A DNA stretch of 64,000 bases, from assembly GCA_002778195.1 (NCBI GenBank), contig PCDI01000002.1, positions 310,001 through 374,000 on the forward strand, in the 5' to 3' direction. This document shows positions 43,267 through 55,679 of the stretch, one piece after another; position 1 is the stretch's first letter; each line of letters starts with the position of its first letter. The position numbers were made by a program, and so were the translations under genes. The notes beneath the pieces are model-generated. The model was not told the DNA's origin, searched no databases, and saw only the letters and a program-made list of their open reading frames with translations. The stretch comes from Raffaelea ambrosiae (taxonomy: Eukaryota; Ascomycota; Sordariomycetes; Ophiostomatales; Ophiostomataceae).

Positions 43267-46200
43267 GGTGGCAGGAATCTGAGAGAGATAGAGGTGGGGG
43301 AGCGAGCAATAACAATACTTAAAACAGGGAAAGAGGAGCGCTCGGAGGGACGTGTAGGGTGTCAGTAGGGGCGGAGGATGGTAGCTGTGAAGATGTAGAT
43401 GCTACGGAGGAGAGAGAAAGCCAAAAAAGGGGGACTTCTGTTTACCAGAAGGATCCCGCTTCATGGTGCCTTGAATGGAGACGAGGAAGCTACACAGATG
43501 GGGAAGCTACGATGGGCATGTCTTCTGAGGCTGGTGGGAGGCGCCTTCCCTCTTGGACGCGAGCCTTTCTTCCCTCCCTTCTTCCTTCATGAACGGCATG
43601 CTTAGTCAACTGCCGAGTATAAGACATGGTTTAGGTTCAAAAACAGCCTGGGCATAGTGTACACGGCAGCCAAAGGGCATTTTACGGAAGGGAGCTTCGA
43701 CAGCGGTCCATAGGATCCCAAGAGTCGCATGATCCGCCAGCAAAGGCACGGTTTGTTTCCCGGCAGAAGCTGCTTGTCTGGGGCCTGCCCAGCCCTGTTG
43801 ACAACCGCCCACACCCGCCAATGGCCAGTTCGGAACATACGTCTTTGGCCAGGCTGTCAGGCAGCGAATCAGAGCCCGTTCTTCCTCCACTTACACGCTG
43901 GCCGAGCTCGGCCTGGCATTCCTGGTGTGCACACCCAGCTGGACGTACCCCTGAGCACCGAATGGAACGTGTGCACACCGGCTCCATGCGGCTGGGACGC
44001 CCACATGATCATGCATGATCACAGCCGGCAAGAGATCTGATAGGATGTCCGAGATGCATGAGGTGTGGGAGCAATATTTACATATGCCTCACGCCTGCAT
44101 CGACCCATCCCGGCTTTCTGACCTTTTCCAAATACTCCGACTTCTGTGGTCTGTTGCAACTTCTCATGATGGCAGTTGCGCGGATGCGCCGTTCTTTCCT
44201 GATATGGACCAGCAGGAAAGCCTGCTCGTTGGGGGCGCTCCTTCCTCGTCCGACCAAACGTCGTTGCACGCGTGACGAATCCCCTCCTTCTCGCCACAGG
44301 GCCTCAAAGAAAGCCAAAATAAAATAAAAAATGGACATCCTCCGTCAACACATCCCAATTTCAGCGCTGGAAAGAGACAGAACGCCACGTCTCCTACGTG
44401 GAACGCGCTCACTTGCGCACAACAGACGTCGCATCGAGCTCGCGGCGTGCAGGTTGACCGTCAGGAATGACGTCGATGCCCAACGGGGGCCGATCGAGCG
44501 CACCGTCTTGTTTCCTAGCGCTTGCTAGCCAAAAAAAAAAAACCCCTGGCAAAAAGGAGCTGCCGATCAACAGCACACATCATTGGGACCCAGCAGGCTT
44601 CTATACCTCGTCCTGGTGGTTTGGTCCGCGAATTTGAGCCGTGGGACGACCGGCTCGCCATGACTGGCCGAGACTGGACGAGCGCGGCCAGTGAGCATGG
44701 AAAGACCAAAGGAGGGTCACGATGCACGGGGGTGGCATTTGCGCAGGTAATGCAATGTGCAGAAACATGCCAGACACTGTCCATCACGTCTGGCCAGCCA
44801 TCAACACGGACAACTCTTGTTGTGAGGAAATTGCACTGACATTCGACCCAGGCCAGCGACGCAACGCTGCCCAGGCGGGCATCAACTCCACAATGGGGAA
44901 AGCGCCCTTTTTTCGTATCCATCCGCCGCCAAACCGTTGGCACACACTCACGGCGCGGACAGGAAGCAAGACGCGGAGAGAGCAGACAGGCCGTTGCTCT
45001 GGAGCGCGAGACGCATTCCATCGGAGGTCGTCGCTGCATCTGCGCTTTGGAAACAGCCAGATCCTAACATGGTGATGCGTGCAAGATCACGTTGTATTCG
45101 TCATAACTCAGCTCTTGAAATCGGACAAAAAAACATGTGCTGCAGCTCGCACCCGCGTCTCATTGGTGGCGATCTGCCACGCCGCAGGGGACCACTATGC
45201 ACGCCGATTCGTTGCGGCGCTGCTTCGTGCCCACGCATCTGCGCGCAAAACATGCAGCCCCACCAAACAGAGGCTTCGACGCATCTGCAGCGAAACAAGG
45301 CTGCGCATTAGGCCGTTGCCTCCTGCATTCGAATTGCCCGCGACCGGCACATTCCAGGTTACATCTTTTTGGCCCCCGGAAAACCCACAGCTACGACACA
45401 TCACCCCCCTCCCTGACTGCCAGGCCCGCCAATCCCAAGTTCCCAACTGAGTGGCCACGGCTGCTGTGGATTTGGTGTCCATCGGTGTGTCCTGGTGTGC
45501 CCTGCCGTTCCCTGCCGGGATTGCTTTGACATATGTACAACGCACCGCGCTAGTCGTTTCTTTGCATACACCAGTTGCGACCTGCTTTGGCCAAACAGAA
45601 AAAAATCCCAAAAACCCCAAAAACAAACAAACACTGCCCGCAAGGTCGTATGTGGCGGTCGGCTTGGACAAGCGGCGTGCTCCATATGCGCATCGTACGC
45701 TGACCGAGCCACTCCAGACCGCGTCCTTCGCCGTGCGCTCTCCGGCGCACTTGCGTCACGACGCAAGTCCGGCCACACTGATAATTCGAGCACCAGCGCA
45801 ATTGAGACCCAATGCACCCGGGATCGCTAAAAATGGCAACGCAAACGCAGACAACACGCAAACGGCCAGTCCAGCATGGCGCCAGACTGGGCGGACATGT
45901 TGGGTTGCTGGCACCAGCAACGCACGCAGGGGAAGAAGACGGTGGCCCTTCCCCGGGGATGCAAGCCGTCGTGAAAGCAGCACTGGACTTGATGGATCCA
46001 AAGGAGCAAAGGCGAACACTGCACGCACGCGGAGAGAGATTCTTAGGAGCGGGAAACTGATGAAAAGGGGCGGTTGTCCGTCTCGCTTTTCTGGTCTCGT
46101 CTCCTGTCTCGTCTACCTCTCGACAACTTTCGACAACTTCAGCCTCAATCACATTGTCTACACTTGTGCATGTGTGTGTGTGTGCGTGTGTAGCGTGTGT

Positions 46201-46472
46201 GACTGTGTCTTGTGTGCATCGTCGCCCGCCTCGACAAATCTCTTGGACCTCAGCCCTCGTTGTGCCTTCCCGAAGAGTACTTTCGAGCTGCAAGGTGCTA
46301 CCTCTGAACACTTTCGATTGGAAGGGACGGGTTGCTCCTTAGTCCTGACTGCCTAGCCGAGTCCACCAACTGCATCTCAGGCTTCGTATCACTTTTCTCA
46401 CCGAGTGTCTTGTGTGTGTGTGTGTGTGAGTGGTTGTGTGCGTGTCCGCGCGTGTGTGTGGGTGTCTCATTT
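43267..46472. other. Divergent intergenic region upstream of the oxidase and the zinc-finger gene
   Basis: About 3.2 kb without a supportable gene. Near the zinc-finger start it contains (GT)n runs, and one frame is open over 45451-46356 without any recognisable domain. The region should hold both promoters. Confidence 0.55.
46164..46194. repeat. (GT)n microsatellite
   Basis: Alternating G and T units with one or two interruptions, about 300 bp upstream of the zinc-finger start. A second run of about 20 bases lies at 46408-46430. Confidence 0.85.
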
Positions 46473-49019
46473 ATGCTTGCTATGGATACTCGACGCAGGG
46501 CGGCCTCGGCCCGTCCAGCAGTGTGTGATGAGACACTTCGGAAATCTGCCCGAGCGGGTATGAAAGAGGCCAATCTGGTGCTTCTTCCCCCATCCCCGGT
46601 GAACCGTCGTGCGTCTCCAGCCGCCACCGCAATTGTGTCTGGTCCTGTCACGGTGTCAGCATTTGGCGCGAAGCCTGGCAGGGCTCCCCCCTTCGGTGTC
46701 ACACAGACATTCGATAGGTCGCCTGCAGATACGCGCATGTCCGGAACAGGCAGTGAGACATCGAGGTCCTCGACTCCGGTCACGGACTTGTCCAGCTGGT
46801 GCCCGTCATCTGGAAGCAGCTTCGCCATGTCAGTGCAACCCGAGAATGAATGCAGCCACCCGAAAGACAATGGAAACGGGTCATCTGACGGGAAATGGGA
46901 TCACGAGTAAGTATAAGGAGTGCAGCATTTGCCAGGACGCGCTATCCACCTCTTTGGGCCATTTTTTTGGTCACCCCCCGAACGCAGACAACTAACTGTA
47001 CTTTGCAGTTCTTTTTCCGAACCAGACGACGACAAAGACTCAATCGTATCAGAGGATATGGCGGCCTCAGAAGATGCTTTGAGCTCACAGACGGTCAGAC
47101 AGGACCAGCAGCGATACTCTATCTCCTCGGGGTCACAGGCATCCAGACTGTCCACTTCAGATGCCAGTGATGATGAAGCCCTTGGCGATGACGAAGAGAA
47201 AGCTGTTGAGGAGGACGACAACGACAGCCTGGACGTTGCTATCATTGCAGGAGTTGACGGCAACCTTACCTTGGCCGCTTATCTGATCCCCATTGTGCAC
47301 AGAAACTTGCGCGATGCAGCTCGGAGAAAGGTTGAGAACTGGCAAATGGGGGTGGCCCCAAGTTCCTCTACCGTGAGGACTGTTGCCACCGGCAAGGGCA
47401 AAAGTTCAGGGGGCAGTGGTAGCAGCAGTTCAGGAGCAGGAGGGTCAAGCAACCGGCATACGGACAACTCGTCAGACCAGGCGAGAAAACGCCGCTGCCT
47501 TTCCAACTCGGACGAAGGAGGCAGAGATGCCGAGGACGACCAAGGCGGAGATGACAACAATGGCATCTCGCATCCAGAGGTTGCTAGCGATACATCTATG
47601 CTTCTCCTTGCCTGTCCCTTTCACAAGCTCAATCCAAACAAATATGGGATCCAGCACAACATGACGTACCGATCACAGAAGGATACATATCGTGCTTGTG
47701 CCGGACCTGGATTCAAAAGCATTCAAAGACTAAAGTGTGTTTGATTTTACCCCTATTCGACCTTCACCTCTTTTTTTTAAAAAAAAAAAAAAAAAAAAAA
47801 CCCCGGAATGATTTCTATAAAGGACTCTAGACAATAGCTAACATTTCTATTTCAAAGGGAGCACTTAAAGAGAAAGCATACGCCTGTCCAATGCGATCGC
47901 TGTTTCCGCGTGTTTGCTGGGTCGGACAAGGCGAGATGCATTGAGGAGCGGATGGAGCACCGAAGACGAGAGGACCCATGCAAGAGAGGCGATCCTTCGC
48001 TACGAGAGGGGATCAGCGAGGCACAGTGGGCAGCTCTGGACAAGCAAAACCGCAGAAAGAACCAGGAAAAACACAAGGTGGAGAAGTGGTTTGAGATGTG
48101 GAGAGTTCTGTTCCCAGAAGTTCCCCAACCCAATACGCCATGTAAGTTCCACCCGGAGGCGTCGAGAAAGACGTTTCGCAGGACGAGACAGACCGGAGAC
48201 TGACAGATGGGTGCAACATTAGGGTACCACGATGCGGTTCCGACTAGGATGGCCGTGCCATCCGAGGAGAGCGAGGCGTTTGGGAATTTGTTTGTGCATA
48301 TATTGAACCACAAGGTCAACCAGGGCGACATCAGTTTCCCAGGGTCCGACCTAGAAGACATGAAGCAGCGGCTACGGAACACAGTTCAGCAAACATTCCG
48401 CACATACGTCAGCATACACAGCATACGGTCGCCGACAACCGACACGTCATCGAGCCACACAGGCACCAACAACTTCCAGTCGTCTCTTCTCGGGGGCTCG
48501 TCAACGCACCAGTCGGGCTTTGACGGTCTGTCCCAACCACTGACAAACACGACATACACAACAGGCACACTTGTGACGCAGTCGCCGGTGCACCAAGCAA
48601 CCCACTACGCACTGAGCATGCCTGGGTCAGCAGCCGCAGCAGGTGTCAGTGCCGGTGGCGGTATGTCGTACGTCGTGCCTCCCATGGCCATGGGTGGCCA
48701 ACGGGCCCACGGTCACCATGCAGCGGTCTACCACGCAGCGCCAACCAGTTCGCCGGCCATGCCTGCACAGATACCGGCGAGTATGGGACCGCCCATGGCA
48801 GCAGCTGGCTTTACGGGCATGGGCCATGAAGACCTGAACTCGTACTATGGCATGCCGATGATGGGTTGGCAGACGCCCGGGATGCCCTACGCAGCGCACC
48901 CCATGCAAACTGCCGGGTATGATCCGACAACAGGCCACGCGTTGCAGCAGACGGATTTCTACGCGCAGCCCAGAGAGTTCATGACGGGCCAGGAGCTCGA
49001 GTACGGGAACTTAGAGTAG
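46473..49019 (+). CDS. Fungal C2H2-like zinc-finger protein
   Basis: The model is join(46473..46906, 47009..47734, 47858..48141, 48223..49019), giving 746 residues. It belongs to a filamentous-fungal family with a diverged Cys/His cluster. Residues about 345-430 read ACPFHKLNPNKY, then YRACAGPGFKSIQRLKEH, LKRKHTPVQCDRC and RMEHRRREDPC, followed by GISEAQWAALDKQ and a WFEMWRVLFPE helix. This is probably a nuclear DNA- or RNA-binding protein, although the function of the family is not established. The N-terminal third is acidic and Ser-rich (EPDDDKDS, then EEDDNDS). A basic RKRRC stretch may be a nuclear signal. The C-terminal 200 residues are rich in Gly, Ala, Met, Pro and Thr. Introns have donors GTAAGT, GTGTGT and GTAAGT, with CTAAC sites before the first two acceptors. 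Each splice removes a frame break and restores the motif (IQRLK|EHLKRKH; TP|WYHDAV). The start may be 46473 (MLAM) or 46482 (MDTRRR). Confidence 0.88.
47771..47800. repeat. T8/A22 homopolymer pair in an intron
   Basis: Eight T are followed directly by 22 A inside the second intron of the zinc-finger gene (47735-47857). The pair could fold into a short hairpin in RNA and is prone to length errors in sequencing. Confidence 0.9.
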
Positions 49020-50636
49020 CTCGGGGAAAACCAAAATGAAAATATGGAGGATGCATGGTAACGGAGGATGGGATCCTGGAGGATGTGTGTTAAACGAAGA
49101 ATGGTGAATAAGGTTGTTTTCACCGTGGCCGTTTTTTCTCTGTTATGGCTATTATCGGTCTGTCGTTTCTGGATCACGGTCTCGGGTTCTTGTCTTGGTT
49201 TTTTGTGCCCTCATCACTTCATTTGTTGCACATGTTTTGAGGCGCGGATCTATGTTCGTAAATTAGTTTGGGAATGATTATGATTTGAAATGTACTGTTT
49301 TTCGAGTATGGGCTTGTAATCCTGTAACATGCGCGGTGATCTGCGCTGAACTGGAGATGCATTCACGTGCGATGTAGTTTTTCAGTCCAGTGCCAAGCAG
49401 CTGAAATCGCTGTATGATTATGTATCGTACAGCAGGTCTGGCTAGCCGGTTGAATGTCAGCCGCTGATGTTGATTGGCCTTGGTTTCACAATGTGTTCAG
49501 TGCACACCAAAGAAACAGCAGACTCTCAGTCTAGCTGAGCTGCTGTCGAGCAACTGCTCTTGCTATTATTATACGAAGCATAGCAAGGTCCGACTGTACT
49601 CCGTGTTGAGTGAATTATTATCTCTTCCCGGGCAGTCGCAGTGCGCTGATCGTTCCTTCCCGAGGGTCCTTATACGTTCCCGGGAGAGTGGGCCGAGTGC
49701 GTCGACGCGGGACAAAAAGAGTTGCACCCCAAATACCAATAGCACAGAATTAGAACGGAATTTAGCAAGCACACCCCCCCCCCCCCCCCCCNNNNNNNNN
49801 NNNNNNNNNNNNNNNNNNNNNNNNNNNNNNNNNNNNNNNNNNNNNNNNNNNNNNNNNNNNNNNNNNNNNNNNNNNNNNNNNNNNNNNNNNNNNNNNNNNN
49901 NNNNNNNNNNNNNNNNNNNNNNNNNNNNNNNNNNNNNNNNNNNNNNNNNNNNNNNNNNNNNNNNNNNNNNNNNNNNNNNNNNNNNNNNNNNNNNNNNNNN
50001 NNNNNNNNNNNCCCCCATGCACACGCACTCGCTCCTTCCCTTGTCGACATTTTAACGCGCCAGCGTACCACACACAACCTATTCGCCAGCCATGCGAACA
50101 TAAGCCACGGGGAAAATTCAAGCCACAAACGGCGCACTCTTCCCTTCGATTCCTTTTCAAAAGCTCATTTCGTTTCCGCTCATAATTCCTCGTATTTTCG
50201 TTCACAACAACCTCCCCTCCCGCGCCGCCGACCTGCCGACACGCGATACGAGAACAGACAAAGCCTCACACCTCGAGTTATACTTCGTATCATCCCTGCT
50301 CGCTCACCAAAGAGAAAGCGTTCTTTCTTAGGGGGCACCCCCCCAGCAGCCGTGTCCGCCCATCGGATGCTATCACGCTTTTTTGTCATTTCCCTTGGGG
50401 TCTTATCTCTCGAGCCGGCCTTGCTAGGCGCCTCCCGCTAATAACCGTTTTCCTCCGGACTGGTCGTCTCGCCATATCCTGCAGTCCTCGAGCGTTTCCT
50501 GGTGTCCTCCCTACCGGCCGTTTCCCCAGGGCTCGCCCTTTCTGCTGTCCCCTGACGGTCTTTTTCCGGGACTCGCCATTCCCGACTGCCCTCGGGTCTC
50601 TCGCCATCTCCCTTTGACCCTTCTTCCTCCCCCGTC
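49020..50636. other. Intergenic region with a 220-N gap
   Basis: This holds the zinc-finger 3' UTR and the leader or promoter of the polyQ gene. The gap at 49792-50011 is flanked by C runs on both sides, so a poly-C tract probably caused the assembly break. No other gene is seen. Confidence 0.6.
49792..50011. other. Sequence gap (220 N)
   Basis: Undetermined bases bordered by a C run of about 17 on the left and five C on the right. Confidence 1.
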
Positions 50637-53438
50637 ATGTTCTCTCGATTTCACCACCGACGGGCGCCGTCGACGCCGACCTCTCCATTACCCGACCAAT
50701 TGGCACCCTGGGAAGTGGCTGCTCTCCAAGAGAAGCAGCTCCAGCAGCTCCAACTACAGCAGCTCCAGCTCCAGCAGCAACAGCAGCAGCAGCAACAGCA
50801 GCAGCAGCAACAGCAGCAGCAACACTACCAGCAGCACCAACAACTACGGCCGAACTCCAGCAGCAGCGCCGGTGCCAACACCACGTCCTCCTCGATTGCT
50901 GCCAATATGGCCACGGCCACGGCCAGCCTCAACGCCTCTGCCAACACCACGAGCTCGTCTTCCTCCTCCATCCAGATGCCCCAAATGGGCCGCGTCGCGT
51001 CAGCCATGACGTTGGCCTCCGACCGCTCCTATGAATACCCCCCGTCCACCTCCCCAGGCGCTCCGTCCGTTTCCTACTCCGCGCCACCGACGTCCATGGA
51101 TACCCGAAGACCACCGACCCGATCCGCTCCAACACCAACGTCCCCGCGCGCCCAACAAAAGGCATCGACTGGCACTACCGGTCCCAGCGAGACGGGCTTC
51201 ATCGGTGGCGTGGCCCTGGCCAACTTGCGGCGCTCGGGCGGCGTCCATGTTCCGGACCTGTCCATGGCCGCCGCCGCAGCTGCTACCAAGACCGCTGCGG
51301 CGGGCCGGTCACCAACATCGACAGGCCAGATGTCTCCGTCATCGCCCTCCGCATCCGGTCGGAACACCACGTCGCCACACATGTACAGCAGTCCCACCGA
51401 CAAGCGCTCGATGACGACCACCATGATGACGCGCTCCAAGCAGCACCTACCACCCCCGCCCATCAACACGGCCAGCGCCCTCTCCCCACGGCAAGCCGCC
51501 TTGGCCGATATGCGCCCACTCAAGCCGACGATGTCGTCCTTTGTCACGCCAACCGATCTCCATCAGACAACCGCCGCCGCAGCGGCCGCGGCATCTGCTG
51601 CGATCGCCGCCAACGACGCACACAACGCCGCGGCGCGGACCAAGAAGAGCCTACCGTTTCTCAAAAAGAACCCCATGTCGTCGCTGCTCAGCCGCCGCAA
51701 GACCGCCCAAGCCGACATGGCTGGCTACTCGCCCGAAGGCGCCGACGGACCCGTCTATGCCCCCATCCGCGGCACGCGCGTCCACGACTTCAGCGCACCT
51801 CGACCCCGACATGTTGTCTCCAACGACCTGCCACCAAGCTCGGCCGCTGTGGCTACCGCTGCCGCTGTAGCCGCTGCCGTTGCCGCGTCGTCTGCTGCCT
51901 CGAACACATCGGCCTCCAATTCGGCCGTGACCTCTCCAACAGCTGCTTTCTCTCCCGTCAGCGAGATCCCTCCACGACCGCATCCCAAAGACCTCCCGGC
52001 CATGCATCGGCACCACCAGCAACAGCTGCCTGCCCAACAAAGACAGCACCAGCAGCAATCGACACCGTATCCGACCAACAGGAACCCCCCTACCTCACCA
52101 GACACGGCCCAAGGCCGTGGCGCCCCCGCGGCACCGGCGCAAGCGGTCGATGCGCGCTTGTCCATGCAGATGCCCCCACCACCTGTACCTGCTCCAAAGA
52201 CTCTACAGACCCTACAAGAAAACCGCCAAATTTCCTTTGACGACAAGCCATTGCCGGAACGACCGACGACGCAAGATTCACCGAGAGGCAGCACTGATGT
52301 CAGCCCCCCGGCGGCTTCGGTCCGGACGGGCTCGACACGGTCCCGTGCCGCCTCGGCCGACGTCACGTCGCTTCTCAAGTCGTCCTCGACAGCCACTACC
52401 CGGTCCCGCAACATGTCGCTGTCCGATTTCTCGCCCAACCCGGCCACCCCCGGCACCGGTATGCCCTCTACATCTGTGTCCACCCCTGCATCTGCCACGT
52501 CGGCAATGCCGAAGCCCATGAAAAGCACGTCGTCGCGGTTTAGCTTCATGGTCGGCTCTGCCAGCGAGGAGAAGCTGCTTGAGGAGCGCCACCGCCAGAA
52601 ACAGATGGAGAAACGCAGCTCGGGCTTGGATGAGGCGGACGATAGTATGGCCGGTCCGCGCGACTCGCGCTTCGATGACTTTGACGAGGACAGCTTTGAT
52701 TACGATGCCATGATGGACGACGACGGGCTGGAAGAGCGTATTCCGGGCGTGAATGCCGATGCGGACGACGACGACGACGGATACGGCTTCACGCCGTATG
52801 AAGAACCCGTGCCGGAAGTCGGCCTCGATGGTGACTACGAAGAACCTGTGCCTGAAGTCGGTATAGACGCCGATGACTACGAAGAGCCCGTGCCGGAAGT
52901 CGGCTTAGACGACTACGAGGAACGACTGCCCGCCACGGAGACGGCAGTCCCGGAGGATGACGACCCTGAAGGCCTGGACCCGAACAACGACCAGGAGAAT
53001 TTTGCCGGCTTTGTTTTCCAACGATCCAACCCTGCCTCTGCGTTGGTGACACCCGCCATCGGCAACATGCCCGAGACGCCGCGTGATGCTGCCGGCGAGG
53101 TGATTGGCTTTGCGCTGACGCAGGGCACTTCGACTGACCCGGCCTCTTCGCACCGCCTCTCCGCGGACCTCATCCACACTAGCCAAGAGACAAAACGAGC
53201 AACAATCAACTACGGCAACTATTCATCGGTAGGAACGGCGGATGGCCTGGGAATCCAGGGTATGGCGGCACGCGACCGCCCAAAGAGCGATGTCTTGGGT
53301 ATGCGTGACATCCAGGGCACGCAGAGCATGCAGGGAATGCAGGATATGCAAGGCATTCAACACAATCTGCAACAATTCCACCTACACGAGTACCCCGGAA
53401 CTCCCAGTATTCCACAGCAACTAAACGAGCAGCAGCTA

Positions 53439-53473
<35 letters not shown>

Positions 53474-55679
53474 ACAACAACAGCAACAGCAAGACGAGCG
53501 CCCCGAATCCAAGCAGCCCCGGCTGCCCAGCATGGTCTTCCCTCCAGCCATCCGCGAGGACGATCTGTACTTTGACCAGGGCCTGTCCGATGAGCTTGAT
53601 TTCGGCCAGCCTGAGACATCCAGCGTCCCCTTTGACGAGTCCATCTTTGACAACAACGACACGGACGAGTACGGCCGTCCCATCCCGGGCGCCTTTGCCA
53701 AGGCCCAGGCCCAGCGGGCATTGATGGCAGCCGCCGAAATTGTTTCCGTCAAGCGCGAGTCAGATATCCCGTCTTCACATCACTCCGACCACAGCCAACC
53801 TGCACCGTCCACGGCCCACACATCGATGAGCACTAGCGGCCTGCCCTATGGCGTGTTCCCTGTCGAGAAGAATGATCCCGCGGACGAAACCTCCGATCGC
53901 GCTGTGTCTGGGGAGTGGAGAAACTCTGCTGCGTCTACGGGCGCCTTTATCTCGGCACCGCGCAACACTTTTACGGCGGCTCCAAAGGAGGACGCGCTCA
54001 CGGCTCTGCGACGCCAGCTGCCGCCCATCATGACTGATGCCGAGCGCGTTGCTGCGTACCAGGCGGCGCTAGCCGAGGCTGCCTACAAGGCACAAGCTTC
54101 GGGCAAGTTCCGGCGCGATTCGTCGCCCACTTCGGTCTCGTCAGACTTTGCGTCCATTGGGGCCGGTCTGAGCCAGCAAGGCTTTGGGGACAGCATGAGC
54201 AGCAGTGCCATTGAGACGTCGCCAACGACTGTCGCCTTGGGTGTGCTGGGCGGCACTTCGTCGGCCGACGGGATTATGCAGCGAGCGTATTCGTTCAGGG
54301 GTTCGGAGGAGCAGATCAACAGCTACGGCTACGAAGAGAATGACGGGTTCGCACAGGACATGGACGATTACGACTTTGACGACGACGCTATCATTGCCGA
54401 GGCGAACGCTGAGGCTTTGGCTTACGACCAGGATGGCTTTTATGGACAGGAGTTCAACTTTTACTCGGCCCCCCTGCACAACCACGGCAACGGGCCTTCG
54501 TCCTCTGCGGCTGCCCAGGTCGAGTATGTGAATGGCGGCTATTTCGTGCCAAGCGGCGTTGGTCGCTCCACATCAGGCCGTGTCGTTTCTCGTGAGCCGA
54601 ACCTGACCCCGATCACTGAACGGTCCGAGTATTCGAACCGCAACAGCGTCTTGTCCATGGGCCTGCCACCTCTCGGCAGCAGTGCCGACCTACGCCCGCC
54701 TGGCCTGGCCCAGCTGGCCATGTTGACGGGCGACGAGAGCGACATGAGCCTGTCAGCGCTGATGCGGCTACGCAACAAGACGTTCGGAGGCAGCCAGGCC
54801 AGCCTGCTGTCCAGCCGCGAGGGCAGCCCTAGAACGTCGTCAGCGGCCGGCGTAGACCGCAATGACCGCGGTGACCGTGAAGGTGCTACCTCACCCTGGG
54901 GTCTACCTGTGTTCCCTGGCGGAGGCGGGACCAGCGGGGCCAGCGGGGCCGGCAGCAGCGGCTTCCTACATCAGCACGCCCGGCGCAATTCGGCCAACAG
55001 CTTCTCGTTGCGCGGTGGTAGCGGGCGCGGGTCCGAAACGGGGAGCGACAGCGGCAGCCCCACAATGACGAGCAACTTTGCGACCTTCCCACCAATCATC
55101 TCGCCGTCGCCGATATCACCTGGGCTACTTGACGGGGGTGCCAACCCAGCCTGTCCACCTGTGCTTGAAGAAGAGGACGAATCGGCGGCCGACAGCAACG
55201 ACCAGATCAATTCCAGCTCTCTGGCCGGGTCCGGCCTCTGGATGCGCAGCTCGGGTGGCTTCAGTGGCACAAGCAATATGAGCGGTGTCAGCGGTGTCAG
55301 CGGTGTCAGCGGGAGCGAGTATGGGTATGTCCCGGCATCGGCACTTCAGCAATTTACGCATTCGAACATCATGGTGGCCTCGCCGACGAGCATGAGCATG
55401 CCGCCCATCTCGACACCGCCGATCGTGTCTCCCACGACACAGACGCAAACATCATCGGCGGCCATGTCGCCAGCCACTTCGATGCCCCCACCCTCGATTC
55501 CACCCATCACGTCCCGCCGTGGTATGGGCCACCGGCACAAAGGATCGGCGGACAGCATCTCGTACACCAAGGAAGAAGACAGTGGCGAGATGCGGTGGGT
55601 GATGGAGCGGCGGCGACTGGCGGAGACGGGCGAGATGGAGATTCTGGAGCGGGAGGTTGTCGAAGGCGGGAGGATCTGA
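50637..55679 (+). CDS. Large polyQ / low-complexity fungal protein of unknown function
   Basis: This is a single-exon gene of 1680 residues starting at ATG 50637. I do not recognise a catalytic domain. Most of the chain is disordered: Ser/Thr/Pro/Ala-rich, with two polyglutamine tracts (about residues 40-62 and 932-952). An acidic block near 680-775 holds tandem YEEPVPEVG repeats. Several segments look ordered or conserved: DDLYFDQGLSDELDFG and FDESIFDNNDTDEYGRPIPG (about 974-1020), DDYDFDDDAIIAEANAEALA then FYGQEFNFYS (1243-1275), GGYFVPSG then REPNLTPITERSEYSNRNSV (1297-1337), AMLTGDESDMSLSALMRLR (about 1361-1380), and a C-terminal KEEDSGEMRWVMERRRLAE helix. My impression is that such blocks recur in other ascomycetes, but I cannot name the family. 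A cytoplasmic scaffold or regulatory role is a guess. Frames on the opposite strand are shadows of the biased composition. Confidence 0.9.
50752..50823 (+). repeat. CAG/CAA trinucleotide array (polyQ 1)
   Basis: An in-frame array of CAG and CAA with a few CTC/CTA codons at its left end, encoding the first glutamine tract of the 1680-residue protein. It is liable to length variation between strains. Confidence 0.9.
52797..52925 (+). repeat. Tandem coding repeat YEEPVPEVG
   Basis: Three near-identical copies and one diverged fourth copy of a unit of 12-14 codons (YEEPVPEVGLD plus spacer) lie in the acidic part of the polyQ protein. Confidence 0.9.
53431..53490 (+). repeat. CAG/CAA trinucleotide array (polyQ 2)
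   Basis: A mixed CAG/CAA run encodes the second glutamine tract of the 1680-residue protein. It follows a Met/Gln-rich repeat (MQGMQDMQGIQ). Confidence 0.9.

Noticed and set aside
42073..43368. 431-codon open frame on the plus strand
   Set aside because: It is antisense to the lactone oxidase, whose minus-strand frame has clear FAD and ALO motifs.
45451..46356. 301-codon plus-strand frame before the zinc-finger gene
   Set aside because: It runs through a (GT)n microsatellite coding for Cys/Val alternation and shows no domain; probably promoter sequence.
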